Positions 11,535-23,363 of a stretch of 64,000 nucleotides of DNA are shown here, piece after piece; position 1 is the first letter of the stretch; every line of letters begins with the position of its first letter. A model generated the notes under the pieces. The model searched no databases and was not told the origin of the DNA. It was given only the letters and a program-made list of their open reading frames with translations. The stretch covers positions 8,086,501 through 8,150,500 of the forward strand of contig JAVTVX010000013.1 in assembly GCA_033439265.1 (NCBI GenBank), written 5' to 3'. The position numbers and the translations under genes were made by a program. This stretch comes from Dillenia suffruticosa (lineage: Eukaryota; Streptophyta; Magnoliopsida; Dilleniales; Dilleniaceae).

Positions 11535-14500
11535 TGTAACACTAAAAAAAAAAAAAACAGCGGAGCGCTGTGTTTTGAGACAAAGCGCAGCACCCCAGCC
11601 CAATTTGGGATTAGGGCTTTTAGCCCCAATCCTTCTCTCTCTCTCTTCATCTATCTCTCCCCGATTCTTCGTTTCCCCTTCTCCCCGCCTCTTCACCTTC
11701 CAAGGCGCTATCTCCTTCTCCGCCACATCCCTCCGCCATGACCTACCGCCACCACCACCATCACCATCTTCTTCTTCTTCTTCTCTCCTTCTCTATCCTT
11801 CCCTCTCGGATTCTCTGTCTCACTGTTTCACTCTCTCTCTATCTCTCGCGATCTCCTTCCCTCTCGATTGCCCTCCACCGCGAATCTGCCATCCTCCGCC
11901 GCGAAGATCGTCGCGCCCCACCCACAGCCGCTGCAGCTCCTCCCTCCAACGAGCAAGCCGCTGCAGCTCCTCCCTGCATGAGCGCCATTGCACTCTCCTT
12001 CGCGCGACTACCCACTCTCCAGAGCGTGAGCATGCACTGTGTGGCCCTTAGCGCGGGCCTGAGCGCGCCCCAGCCTGCGCGCCTTTGCACGAGCCTTGCA
12101 CACCTCTGTATGAGACCCTGCGCACCCCAGCGCAACCCAGCACGGGCTCCCCTGCGCCAGTGCGCCCTCCAGTGCGACCCTCTGCACGAGCATAGCTCGC
12201 CCCAGCAGGCCAGCACGAGCACAACGCGCTCCAGCGCACGATCCACTGCTCGATCATGCCCCAGCACGAGCGCGAGCGCTCGAGCGCGCGACCCACAGCT
12301 CGAGCGCTCGATCCAGCTTGCGAGCGAGCAATCCAGCTCACGAGCGCGAGCCCTAGCCACTGCGGCCCAGTTCGGCCCGCAGCCCACTGCCGACCCGTAG
12401 GCCCGCCAGACCCATCAGGCCGCCGGGCCGTCAACAACCAATCGCGGCCCACGAGCCCGCGACAACCCGTGATAGTCCGTGAGCCTCTGCGAAGGTAAAT
12501 GACTCAAAGTTCGATTTTCGTACTAAGATTTCGAATTTCTTTAGTAATTGGATTTAAATTATTCACAATTGTTTCAAATTTGGAAACATTCAGGTTTTAG
12601 ACTAAACCGACGGGCGAACGAAAATTAGATTTGAGATCCGAGGAACCCTAGGTGAGAGAATGGAAATCTCTTTAACTCTTGAATAAATTTTGTCAAATTA
12701 GGTAGTTTTGGTCTGAAAGAAAATTGAAGATCCATTACTAGACTCATATTTGATATCGAACTGTGATGATTAATTAGGAAAAATCTCATTGGAGACTTGA
12801 ACGGTCAAATTTGAATTGGCTTTGAAAATAAGGAGTGATCACCCTCCCGTATACTGTAAGTGGGATTTATTTCAATGCTTTTGTTTAATATGTAAACCCT
12901 ATTTTACAACATTTTGATGAATGAGTATGATTTGTCGTATGTTTGAAATGTTTTGACTGGTTTTAAAATTGATTTTTGTGAACCGTTGAAGTATCCAAAA
13001 ACTGTGTTGAATTATGAAATTATGCATCAATGTGGTTGAAATGTATAATGTAACACCGACCCTCGGTGTATTCTATAGTGAATTCTATTTCATATATATA
13101 TATATATATATATGATGTTTCTACTACTACAGGTTCATGAATTTTCAGAAAAAAAAATGATATTTGACGGTAAAATACAAATCGGATCAATTTTGACTCA
13201 AAGAGATTCAAAACCTTAATTTCATATTAAATAAATTAAATTAGGTCTAATATAAGATTTTGGGCCTAGTATGTAATTATGAAAATTTTAGGGGTCAAAT
13301 TAGAATTTTTATAAGTCAAAGGACTTGTTAGCAATTAACAAAACTTAAATGAAATGTGACAAGTGTATTCTTGTATTGAACAAGTGTTATAGTAAGGAGG
13401 ACAAGTGTTGGCCAAATGGAGATGAGAAAGGCAAGGTGGGCCAATGAGAACACATGCACAAAAAAAAAGAACCAATCAAAACACATGCAATAGTCAAAAT
13501 GATCCTATGGTTTAGATTAATTGGAGATTTGATCCTAGGGTGGTGAGTTATTAACACAATAATAAAAGAAGAAGGCCTTAGAATGCTTGTTCATTTTTCC
13601 CAAATTCGTGAGAACAAGGAGAGAAGCAAGAGAGGAAGACAAAGAAAGTGAGGTAAGAAATTTTATCCTGTCTCACTTTAAATTTTATTTCTGTCTGTGA
13701 TTCATCTCTGTTTTAAGGTATATTAGAGCCAGAATTTGTAAATGTGATACTCATAGGAATTGTAGATTTAAGTTTTATCTTTCCAACGAGGTAAGAATCA
13801 CCAAATTCTGATGCCTGTGCCAAAAGTTATGGCACTTTTCCTGAAACTCGACATAGAAGCGTCCTGTTTCGAACCTTGACAGTAGTGAGTAAAAACGACC
13901 CCTCTCCAGTCTTAGCTTGAAGAAACACAAAACATGAAAGTTATAGATATATGCCTTGTCTATAATATATAAAAATTTCAGCTATTTCGCATGAGGAAAT
14001 TGAAAGGTTATACAATTTTCCTTAAACCTGTGTTGACAGAAACTGTATGTTTCACTAAAACGTATCTGTCCTGTTCATGAATTTTGTTCAACCCCTTCCA
14101 GACATATTCAGATAAAACTCAAAACACGAAAGTTGTAGATCTACATCTTAATGTTAAAATTGCATTAGACCTTGATGAGTAGGATGAAAGTTATAGCTTC
14201 TGTACGAAAACTGGACAGAATCTGAAACTTAAATATGGTTGTAAGAAAATGAGGCTTACCGGGAATTCTGTGATTTGAATCTGAGGAAGTGTGCAAAATG
14301 AAAGTTATAGTGCTATCCCTTTGCTTTAAAATGAGATAAGAATCATCTGATTTGGATTGGTATAGCCAAAGTTATAGTCTGTTTTCCATGACTGCGCAGG
14401 TTAAAAATCTGCAGACTGTTTGTCTCCCTAAGAGTTATTTGAGTTGAACGGAGGGGACACTTGATTTACGCTTTGTGGAAATATTGGGGAGTGCGTTATC

Positions 14501-17034
14501 CTCCCCTAACAGTGAGTGAGACTTGACATCTACTTTTAATTGATACCGTGTTTTAAAAAAGCTTTCAAAGGCATGATTTAAAATGGTATGATTAACTTAT
14601 TCTCCTGGATTTATGAAAATGTTTTGTGATATATGGAGTGTCCCAACTTGTGTATATCGATATGCATCCATGATTTTGATACTTGATAATTGTGCCATAC
14701 TTTGATATATCCACATGATTTTATGCTTCCATTGCATATTGGCACATGCTTTTGACATGATAGGGCTTAATGATTTGGCTTGAGATATGTGATTTGGGCT
14801 GGATGCCCCTGTGGATACTGTGATGATGATGATATGCTTCCTATGGCATTCCGTAGCTACGAAGGATATTTGGTAGAGGCACCTGTTGTGCCCGGATACG
14901 CCTCTGCAGGGGGTATCCGCCAGATTGTCATACATATTGTATGGACAGTCGTCGGTTGAACCACTCCGGGGAGGACCTTGGTAGGTCTAGCACCGGCGGC
15001 TTTCCATACACGCTTGATCCTTGATACGTGTACGATATATATATACAAGTTAGTTGGAGTAGTCTGTGGCCAACGTTGGGGTAGAGAGCCTTATTTTATT
15101 ACTTGCACTGTGAAAACCCCCAACGTTGCCCGTCCTCGGCCATGGTTGGCCCTTGCCGGGATATTTTCGGCTGGCTCTACATGATATAACGGACATACAT
15201 ACTGGACGTATATTTGATTTGATACGTATGCTGTGAATGATTTATTGAGATGTCATAATATTTTTTTTGTATACTATGGATTTATTGGGACATAATTTTG
15301 GCACTCCTAATTCACCCAAAAATTAATTGTAGCATGTCATTCCCCCCGACTTGCTGAGTACCAACCCCCCTCTCTATAGTACTCACCCCTCACATTTCCC
15401 TCCTACAGGGGTAGACTCGGACTGAGAGATTTGTGCGTATTGTTGTATTGGATATTCTTTGGAGACTACTGGGTCGAGGTATGACTACCCGCTCTTCCAC
15501 TATATATTGAGATAATTGTTTCATCTTGAGAAAGTTAGGATGACCATTGTATTTGTTTAAATTGGGATGACTGTATTTATAATTCTTCTAGTCTGTATAA
15601 GGTTAACTCTCACTCATTTTAATTTACATTGAGGCATACATGTATTATTTTTATCACTTGGGAATCTTTGTGATTTGGAAACTTGGATTATGTGAATGTT
15701 GACAGCCTTACGGTGCTTTGATGTGCGGGACGTGGTGCCCGTGCATCTGGGTGCCGCGGCGGGCTCGTTGCGTGCCTGGCTCGGGAGTGGGTCAGGGCGT
15801 GACATATAATGTGTCATTTTATGCTATATGTTGCATTTGGTTTGTAAACCTGATTTCGGCACATTTTTTATGCGATATTGATTTTAGCCTTGAGAGCTTT
15901 GAATTGTATTGTTCCGTAGCTACGAAGGACACCATGAGAGATGCTTTGGTGGCGTCCGGAAATGCCTAGTCCTGGAGTATCCCACGAGTTGACGTGATTT
16001 GATTATCGACACGGTACTAGCTAGGTTGAACCCGAAAGGGGGAGGATTTGGATTTGGATTTGGATATTCTCTCCAAGTCTAGCACCTGGACGAGGTCTAT
16101 CGCCAACACCGGGGTAGAGAGCACTTTAAATAAACTTGCATATAACACCCCCGATGTGCCTGTCATAGGTCGCGGTAAACCTCTGCCAGGACATTTTCAA
16201 CTGGCAGCTTTATGATTTTAATGACAGTGCTTTGGATGCATATTTGACTTGAAAAAATGCGTGCAAATGATATATTGTTGAAATGAAAAGCATGATGATT
16301 TGAAATATGATTCGTATACTTATATTTTGACACTCCAGTTTCACGCTTCATATTTGACGATTGTATTGACCTACTCACTAACTGAGTATTCTTCCCCGAG
16401 TACTCACCCCTCACTTCCCTTCTTGTTTCAGAGATAGTATTTGGCAAGGAGCGTTGCGTTTAGGACGCTCAGTATCATTGAGAGATTTGGTCTGGACTTG
16501 AGGAGTTGTATATTTCTGTCGAAATTTCATGAGTTAGCAATTGTATTGATGATATATATGTATTCTGAGATCGATAGATGACCATTGTATAATTCTGGGA
16601 TGACTGTATAAATATGGACATGTCATTGCATAACATTGCATTGAGGCATTTCTGGTTCATTGTGTAAGTACTTGGGAATGTGACATGTCTTAAAAGTGTA
16701 CTCTAGGATCGCTCGGTGCCTCCTCTAAATCACAGGAGGGGCGACTTGCGACTGTCCATGCCTTTGACGAGGGCATGGCAGTAGAGATCTGTGACTAGGT
16801 TGTTGAAAATTTTTATAGCTTTGCGTTATCTGGATGTTGGCTGTGAGATTGTTTGATTTTAGAGAGGCCGGGATGGCCATTTGATTATATTACAGGATGT
16901 TGTGATTTATACAGGATAAATTGTGTTTGGGAAACCTCCGAAATATAGGGAGATTCTGTCCGATTTTCTGTAAAAATAAAGCCGACATTCAAGATAACGG
17001 GCGGCTGTTCACGATCCCGATTCGGGGCGTGACA
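11535..17034 (+). repeat. 3' LTR of El1, interrupted by a solo LTR
   Basis: Same sequence as 3373-6118, about 10% diverged by eye. It is broken at 13048/15810 by a solo LTR with TATAA duplications; the two flanks match the 5' LTR continuously across the site near 4890. Without the insert the LTR is about 2.74 kb. The core palindrome CGTAGCTACG is at 15915-15924 and the AACCTCC-type hairpin near 16928. It ends GGGGCGTGACA at 17034. Confidence 0.92.
13049..15804 (+). mobile_element. Solo LTR of a second gypsy family, inside the El1 3' LTR
   Basis: Starts TGTAACACCGACCCTCGG and ends CAGGGCGTGACA, flanked by TATAA at 13044-13048 and 15805-15809. No internal region is present, so it is most likely the product of recombination between the two LTRs of a full element. 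At 2756 bp it is as long as the El1 LTR but differs in most of its sequence. It keeps the core palindrome CGTAGCTACG (14852-14861), a GGATAC/GTATCC hairpin (about 14894-14920) and the TACTCACCCCTC box (about 15380). The part at 13820-14400 repeats an AAAGTTATAG-like word six times. It has no long frame, and the AACCTCC hairpin of the other families is missing. Confidence 0.9.
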
Positions 17035-18130
17035 CTCCCCGTTTCAAGTCTTGTCTTTTTTCTGAAATATGCGCGTGAAAGTATCTATGAATGAAGGCTC
17101 GGTCCCCATTTCCTTGGTCTAAAATAAAAAAATATTATTAGAAATAATGAAATAATTTAAATTAGATAAAAAAATTAGTGTTTGTATACAATTACCAATC
17201 TATTTCTATGTTCACCGATAGTGATCGAGCCTCCCGCATACGTTGCAGACGATTCCCCTGAATTATAAGCTCGATTTTTTTTATTCTGCTCACTCCTTCG
17301 TTTGCTCTCCTCTGATTCCAAAAAATTCAGAATCCTGTCCCAATTTTTCTCGGTGATGCAGTTGGGCTTTTTTACATATCTCTTTGCATGATTTAGAACT
17401 TGTCGGATATGTTCGCCACATTTTTTCTTGAAAATCCTTCTTAATTCCAACTTTTCAGTCTCGTCCCAAGTGAATACTCGCTGCAATAGAAAAAAACCAA
17501 TAACTTATAAAGCTATTAACTTAATTTCATATATGAACTGATTCGGATAACTTATCTTGAACTCGTTCCACCATAGTTCTTTTGTTTCATCCGGAGTGCT
17601 TGCGTAAGACATCGAAACCCCTCCCCAATGATTATTCACTGTTCTATTAAGTTCGTGAATAACATATACAGAATTTGTAAATCTATCGTAAAGTTTCAAA
17701 CAAACAATGTTAAATAAATAGGATAGTTAAAAGAAGAATTTATTTTATAAATAAAATAAATAATACATCTATAATTTTAAAATTTAGTACTTACGAATCT
17801 CCATAAAGGGCTATTAACTCTCGATTGTCTTCTCTATCTGCATACGAGTGTTCCACCGAAGGGACTGGAGAAGGTACATTGCTAGCCATGTGTTGAGAAT
17901 GCGAAGGGCTTGCAATAGAAGGGGGAGGCGAAGGTACATTGCCGGCAAAGGAATGAGATTGCGAAGGAGCCGAAGCGGACTGCGATGGTAAAGAGCATGA
18001 ATTTCCATTAGAATTTCGTCTATGACTGCCACGTCGAAACTGTCAACCATAATATATTTTAAACAAAAATAAAAAATAAAAATTGCATATTCATCATATG
18101 CATAATGAAGAACATGAATAAACTTACCAT
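17035..18130 (-). pseudogene. CACTA second gene (Transposase_24-type), 5' exons, severed by El1
   Basis: Proposed exons on the minus strand: a start ATG at 18128-18130 right before a GTAAGT donor; 17795-18039 (Ser/Pro-rich, MFRRGSHRR start); about 17556-17700 (LYDRFTNSVY, ELWWNEFK); 17196-17480 (RVFTWDETEKLELRR, then KKNRAYNSG, the Transposase_24 (PF03004) core); and 17118 down to 17035, where El1 interrupts. The exon resumes at 3367 and the last exon is 2458-2931. Breaks: a TGA where the family has Trp (KKDKT-stop-NGE), and the donor after ELWWNEFK reads ATAAGT rather than GTAAGT. In related elements the product binds the subterminal repeats. The exon model is inferred from motifs and splice signals. 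Confidence 0.7.
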
Positions 18131-18395
18131 ATTTAATTTGATAAATTATTTGCGACGAAACAAGGTACCAATATGTGAAGAAATTTTCTCTAATGACCTA
18201 TAGAAAAAAAAAAGATAGTATATTAACAAATCCAATATATAAATTTAAGAATGAGACAGTAAATAAATAAGAAATTGAGTAACGAAATTTACAAATTATA
18301 TGTGTCGACTAACTCACCCACTTAAAAAAAATATATTATCATATATCAAGATAAATATCCGATTTTTATAATATTAAGAGAACAAAACTTACCCG

Positions 18396-21300
18396 TCATA
18401 AAAAATCAAAATCCTCATTATCATCCTCATCCTCATCCTGCATCTCAAAATTAGACTCTTCAACATCATTTTCATCATCCTCATTAGAATCCCTATCCCC
18501 ATCCTCATCATTTGTCTCAAAATTAGATTCTTCATCGTCTTCTTCATGAATTTCACTTGCATCCACATCTATCACTACTCCGCTAGGATCTCATAATGTT
18601 GGAATATTATATTCCTCGGTTTGAACTGTATTGACAACTTCCTCTTGTTGATATGCTGTCTCTTCCCAATGTTCTTCAATTTTTTTCCGTGCTTTCGTTT
18701 TAAAAACAGCCCACCAATCAATTTTGTCACGTTTCAAACTAGGATATGAAGTATAAAATACTTGAATCGCTTGTCGTGCCAACACAAATGGTTCATATCT
18801 TTTATACAAATTTTAATGATTTATTTCAACCAAATTAAACTGTGGATGCACTTTCATCCCTTTGACAGGGTCAAACCAGTAACATAAATAAAACAACCCG
18901 TAATGCTGGACCAGGGTACTCTACCTCTACGATTTCATCTAACAAACCATAAAAATCATTTTGACCTCTACCATCATTGGATGACTGAATATAAGCCCCA
19001 CTATTCATTGTCGTTTTCCCCACTCCATATTATTCAGTATGAAAATTATACCCGTTTATAAAATAGGATGGCCAAGTTCGTACCATTGATTTTGGACCCT
19101 ATGACAGATGGATTAACAATTCTTGCTGAATTTGAGCTTGATTATCATGGATCTAAAGTTAAATAAATATGTTAATATGTTTTAAAATAAATATTTAAAT
19201 AATTTATAGTCTACTTATATATTTTTTTAACCATGGTGCAAATTCTTCATCGCAGAAACGATCAAACTCATGTCTCAAAAGTTGAGAATATACGTTTTGG
19301 AAAATTATACTATCAAAGGAAATAAATTTTAACACAAATAATTTACGATATAAGAAATACATAAAATAGAAAATATATACTTACTCGAAATATGACATCA
19401 CTTCTGGACAGTTCAGTAAAATATATGTGTAGGCTACCCGCAATTCTTGATCAGTTAAATATTTATACTTACATGATCCACTTGGTCGACCAAAATAGTT
19501 AAAAATTGAGAATGATTTCAAATTTGGATCAATAGGACCCTCATCATTTTTTCCCGCTCTCCGCCTCTTGCATTGAACGTGAGGCTTAAAATAATATGAT
19601 GCAAACGTTGTTACTTCCTCCACAATATATGCATTGACAATAGAGGCTTCAACACGTGCCTTATTTTTCACTTTCTTCTTCAAATGATATAGAAATCTAA
19701 TTATAATAAAACAAAATGTTTTAGAAAATCATATGTAATGAAATTACAAATTTTATATGTCTTGATAACGAAGTATAAAAGATGAAAAACTCACATTTCA
19801 AATGGATACATCTATCGAAATTGGACAGGACCTCCAACTTTCGCCTCATATGGCAAGTGAACCAAAAGATATTTCATGAAATCAAAAAATGACGGTGGAA
19901 ATATCCTTTCTAAATTACGCAAAATGATTGGAATCTCTCTCTCTAACATCTCCATGTGTGAATGTCTTAACACTGTCGAGTAAATATCATGAAGGAAAAT
20001 GCTTAGCTCCGTAATGGCACCCCAAACAAAATTCAGTAAGAGTTCCTTAAAAGCAATAGGAATTAGTCTTTCATAAATATATGACAATCATGACTTTTCA
20101 AACCAATCAATTTACATTCCTTTAAATTGACACATCTTCCAAAATTTGAGACATAACCATCAGGAAACCTCAATGATTTCAACCATTCACAAACATTCCG
20201 TCTCTGATCCTTATTCAATGTATAAACTGCCTTCGGTTTTGGTCCCCTACTACTTTCATCGACATCAAGAGTGGGTCATTTACAAAGGAGTCGCATATCT
20301 TTTCTTGCATTCAAGTTGTCTTTCGTTTTCCCAGTGATATCCATTACTGTATTTATCAGATTATCAAAGACATTCTTCTCGATATGCAATACATCAAGAT
20401 TATGATGAACCAAATGAGTCTTCCAATACGGTAAATCCCAAAATAAACTTGATTTATTCCATTTATGTGAATGTCCATAGCCATATGTTATACCATGTGG
20501 CTCTTCAATAACAGATGAAAAGTTAAGGACTCTATGCCAAATTTGTTCACCGGTTAATCTCAATGGAGGAGGTGTTCTTTCAAATCTATTTTTAGTGAAT
20601 TCTTCTTTATTTCTTCTGAATTTATGAGTTAACGGTAAAAATTGTCTATTACAATCAAAATAACTCACTTTCTTCTCATGTTTCAATCTGAATGACTTTG
20701 ATCTGTCCAAACAAATTGGATATCCTAAAATCCCAGCGGTACTCCATCCCGATAACATACCATACGCTGGAAAGTCATTTATGATCCAAAGAAGAGTAGC
20801 CTTCATTAAAAACATCTGATTAGTATGAACATCATATGTAGGAACACCTTCATCCCATAGTTGTTTCAACTCCGCAATCAATGGTTGCATGTAAACATCT
20901 ATTAACTTCTTTGGATTTTGCGGGCCAGCACGACCAATGTTAAAAACATATACGGTGTCTTCATACACATACCGGGTGGAAGATTATACGGAGTTAAGAT
21001 AACTAGCCAACAAGAATAAGTTCTTCCTGAATTGCCAAATGGAGCAAACCCATCAGCACAGAGACCTAATATAATATTTCGAGTCTCTCTCGCAAAGTCA
21101 GGATATATTCTATCAAAATATTTCCACGCTTCTGCATTTGAAGGATGACACATTAACCCCTCTTCTGTTTCATGATTTGCATGTCAGGTCATGTGTTTAA
21201 CAGTGGTCTCAGATGCATAAAGTCTTTGTAACCTAGGTGTTAAAGGCAAATAAAACATTTGTCTGTATGATTTACGCTGCTGATTACAACCCGACCTTCG

Positions 21301-22161
21301 AGTACTCTTGTATCTACTTTGATTACAGAATTTACAAAAATCTACATCTTTATAATCTCCCCAATATAGCATACAAGCATCTCTACAAACATCTATTCTT
21401 TCCACCGGAAGACCTAATTCTTTTACATGCTTTTTCATACTGTAGAAATCATTGGGCATAATATGATCACGCGGCAATACTTCTCCAATAACTTGAACAA
21501 AATCATTAAAACGATTCTCAGACACATTATGCTCTGCCTTGACATTCAACAGTCTTGCGGTTAGAGATAGCTTAGTATGGCTGTCACAACCAGCCCACAA
21601 AGGTTCATCTGCAGCTCTTAAGTCTTCCTGAAATTGGAGAGATGATTCATTATTCACATTTTCATCAACACCTACTACTTCTACCTCCTCCAATGGTGAT
21701 GCATAACTAGTATACCTATGTTCAAATGTTGGAGCAAAGCTAGAACTTGCAGCGCTTGGATCAAGAACAAAATTCGGACCCACTGCATCAATTACCATCC
21801 TCTGATACGGATTCAATTGATCATAATAACTCTAATCCCCACTAACTGAGAATTATCTATTTCGTCCAAACTCCTCATCAGAAATGAATGGTTCACTATG
21901 ACATGTCCAATTATAGTAATTCGGGATAAAACCAACTCTACAAAGATATTCCCAAACTTTATCACACTGCAAAAATTTACCATTACGACACCTTATATAC
22001 GGACACCTTAACTTATTCCCATCCATAAAATCTACTTGAGTACAAGCAAAATCTAAAAATTGCTCCAACCCAAAAATAAATTTATCAGTTAAACCCCGAC
22101 GATTAGATAAGTTCTTTTTATACATCCAACTTCTTTCGTTCTGCATTTTCTCTGTCTCCAA
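18396..22161 (-). pseudogene. CACTA transposase, TNP2 type (broken)
   Basis: Catalyses excision and insertion in intact elements. Domains in order: Transpos_assoc (PF13963; RSWMYKKNL, RCPYIRC, 21853-22161); Transposase_21/TNP2 (PF02992), from NPYQRMVID through DACMLYWGDY and GLCADGFAPFGNSG to IDVYMQPLI and DFPAYGMLSGW (about 20276-21816); DUF4218 (PF13960; IFPPSFFDFMKYLLVHLP, about 19812-20087; NCPEVMSYFE near 19381); DUF4216 (PF13952; GYNFHTE, EPFVLARQAIQVFYTSYP, about 18600-19060); and an acidic Asp/Glu tail to a stop at 18396. Introns are visible near 19700-19795 and 19150-19390. Breaks: two stops between the first two blocks (21803-21852), TGA for Trp after KHMT (21184), a frameshift near 20935, TGA at 20276, TAG for Trp near 19810, and a frameshift in DUF4216. 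Confidence 0.92.
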
Positions 22162-22777
22162 ATTTAAAATTTTTTAAATATTAATAAAAACTACAAAAAA
22201 CTACTAAATCATCAATACTAATATCATCATTAATTCCAACTAAGTTCATATAACAATAAATAATAACGTTAATCGTACAAAACTCAAATCATCATTAATA
22301 CAAAACTTAATTTCACAAAAATTAAATATAATAATAAATAATATTATAAACTTAATTAATATCAAACAAATTAACTAAATTATTACAATAATATTAAATA
22401 TTATCATAGAATTAAATAAAGTATCAAATATTAAACATTTAACAACATTGATTATTTAATAAATCGATATAAAATTTACTATAAACTGTTGATTATTGTT
22501 AACATAATATTTCTCATAAACAATTATCACATAAAATTTACTATAAATTGCATTTTTCAATCATTACAGTACATATTAAAACATTTTTCACCACCAATTA
22601 ATAACTCACTGATAGACACTGATATCAACACAGTAACAGCTTCCAATCCAAATATTCGAGAATCGCAAAACCTAACACATCAAAAATATTTATAAATAAA
22701 TAACATATTAGTAAAACAATATTATAAAAACATTTTTTTAAAATAACATTTCTCAAAAAATTTAAAAAATCAATTAA
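22162..22777. other. AT-rich upstream region of the CACTA transposase
   Basis: About 600 bp of very AT-rich sequence between the transposase start and the GC-rich repeat block. It should hold the transposase leader and perhaps a first non-coding exon. I see no further coding signal. Confidence 0.5.
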
Positions 22778-22779
22778 AT

Positions 22780-23230
22780 GAAATTGTTGGGCTGGACTGG
22801 GCCCAATGCACGGGGCCGGGCAGTGCAATGGCCCAGCCCAATGGGCCACGATGGGCCGCGCAGGGGTGGCGGAGCCACAAAGGGGCCAGCGGCCCTTCGT
22901 GCGTATGCGCCGCAGAGGGGCGGTGGAGGAGCGAAGGGGCCAGTGGCCCCTTCGCGCGTATGTGCCGCGGAGGGGCGGTGGAGCCACAAAGGGGCCATTG
23001 GCCCCCTCACGCACCTGGGCAGCGCAGGGGAGGCGGCCCCTTCCCGCACCTCGGCCGCACAGGGGCTGTTGTCCCTTGCCGCGGCTCGCCCGTGAAGGGC
23101 ATATCCGGTGGCTTAGCTACAGGATCTGCCTTCCAAAGCTCAGATCCGACGGCTGGCTGTCCAATCTGCCTTCTGCAACTCAGATCCGGTGGCTGGCCAA
23201 CGGATCTGCCATCTACGGCCAAGAGAGAGA
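22780..23230. repeat. GC-rich tandem repeats upstream of the CACTA transposase
   Basis: Two blocks. The first (about 22857-23090) has four imperfect units of about 54-56 bp built on AGGGGCGGTGGAGCCAC, AAAGGGGCCA and TGGCCCCTTCGCGC. The second (about 23100-23220) has three units of about 40 bp with ATCCGGTGGCTGGC and GATCTGCC. The GC content contrasts sharply with the AT-rich DNA around. The position, between the right subterminal arrays and the transposase start, fits a promoter or GC-rich leader of the CACTA element. Frames of up to 257 codons here are repeat artefacts. Confidence 0.7.
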
Positions 23231-23326
23231 AAGAGAGAGAGAGATTACCTAATACCATCGTAGATCCGGCATCCCATCCGCCATCCCTTCGCAGTACCCC
23301 TTCACGGCTATTCTTAAAAAATGAAC

Positions 23327-23363
<37 letters not shown>

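Larger units (their letters stand above)
3373..17034 (+). mobile_element. Ty3/gypsy LTR retrotransposon El1 (chromovirus, Tekay/Del-like)
   Basis: The LTRs start TGTAACAC (TA in the 5' copy) and end GGGGCGTGACA. The element is flanked by the 5-bp duplication CTCCC (3368-3372 and 17035-17039). Order: 5' LTR, a primer-binding site for initiator tRNA-Met, gag, an intron, protease, RT, RNase H, integrase, a chromodomain-like tail, a purine tract, 3' LTR. It sits inside an exon of the CACTA second gene. Its 3' LTR is enlarged by a solo LTR (13049-15804). By eye the LTRs differ by about 10% at both ends, so it is fairly old, in line with many nonsense codons. The Tekay/Del assignment rests on the long LTRs, the RT sequence and the VLWRSDQVEE-type C-terminus. 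Confidence 0.93.

Noticed and set aside
3373..17034. Possibility of an endogenous plant pararetrovirus
   Set aside because: LTRs, an integrase with HHCC finger, target duplications and the gag/pol order identify LTR retrotransposons; no movement protein is present.
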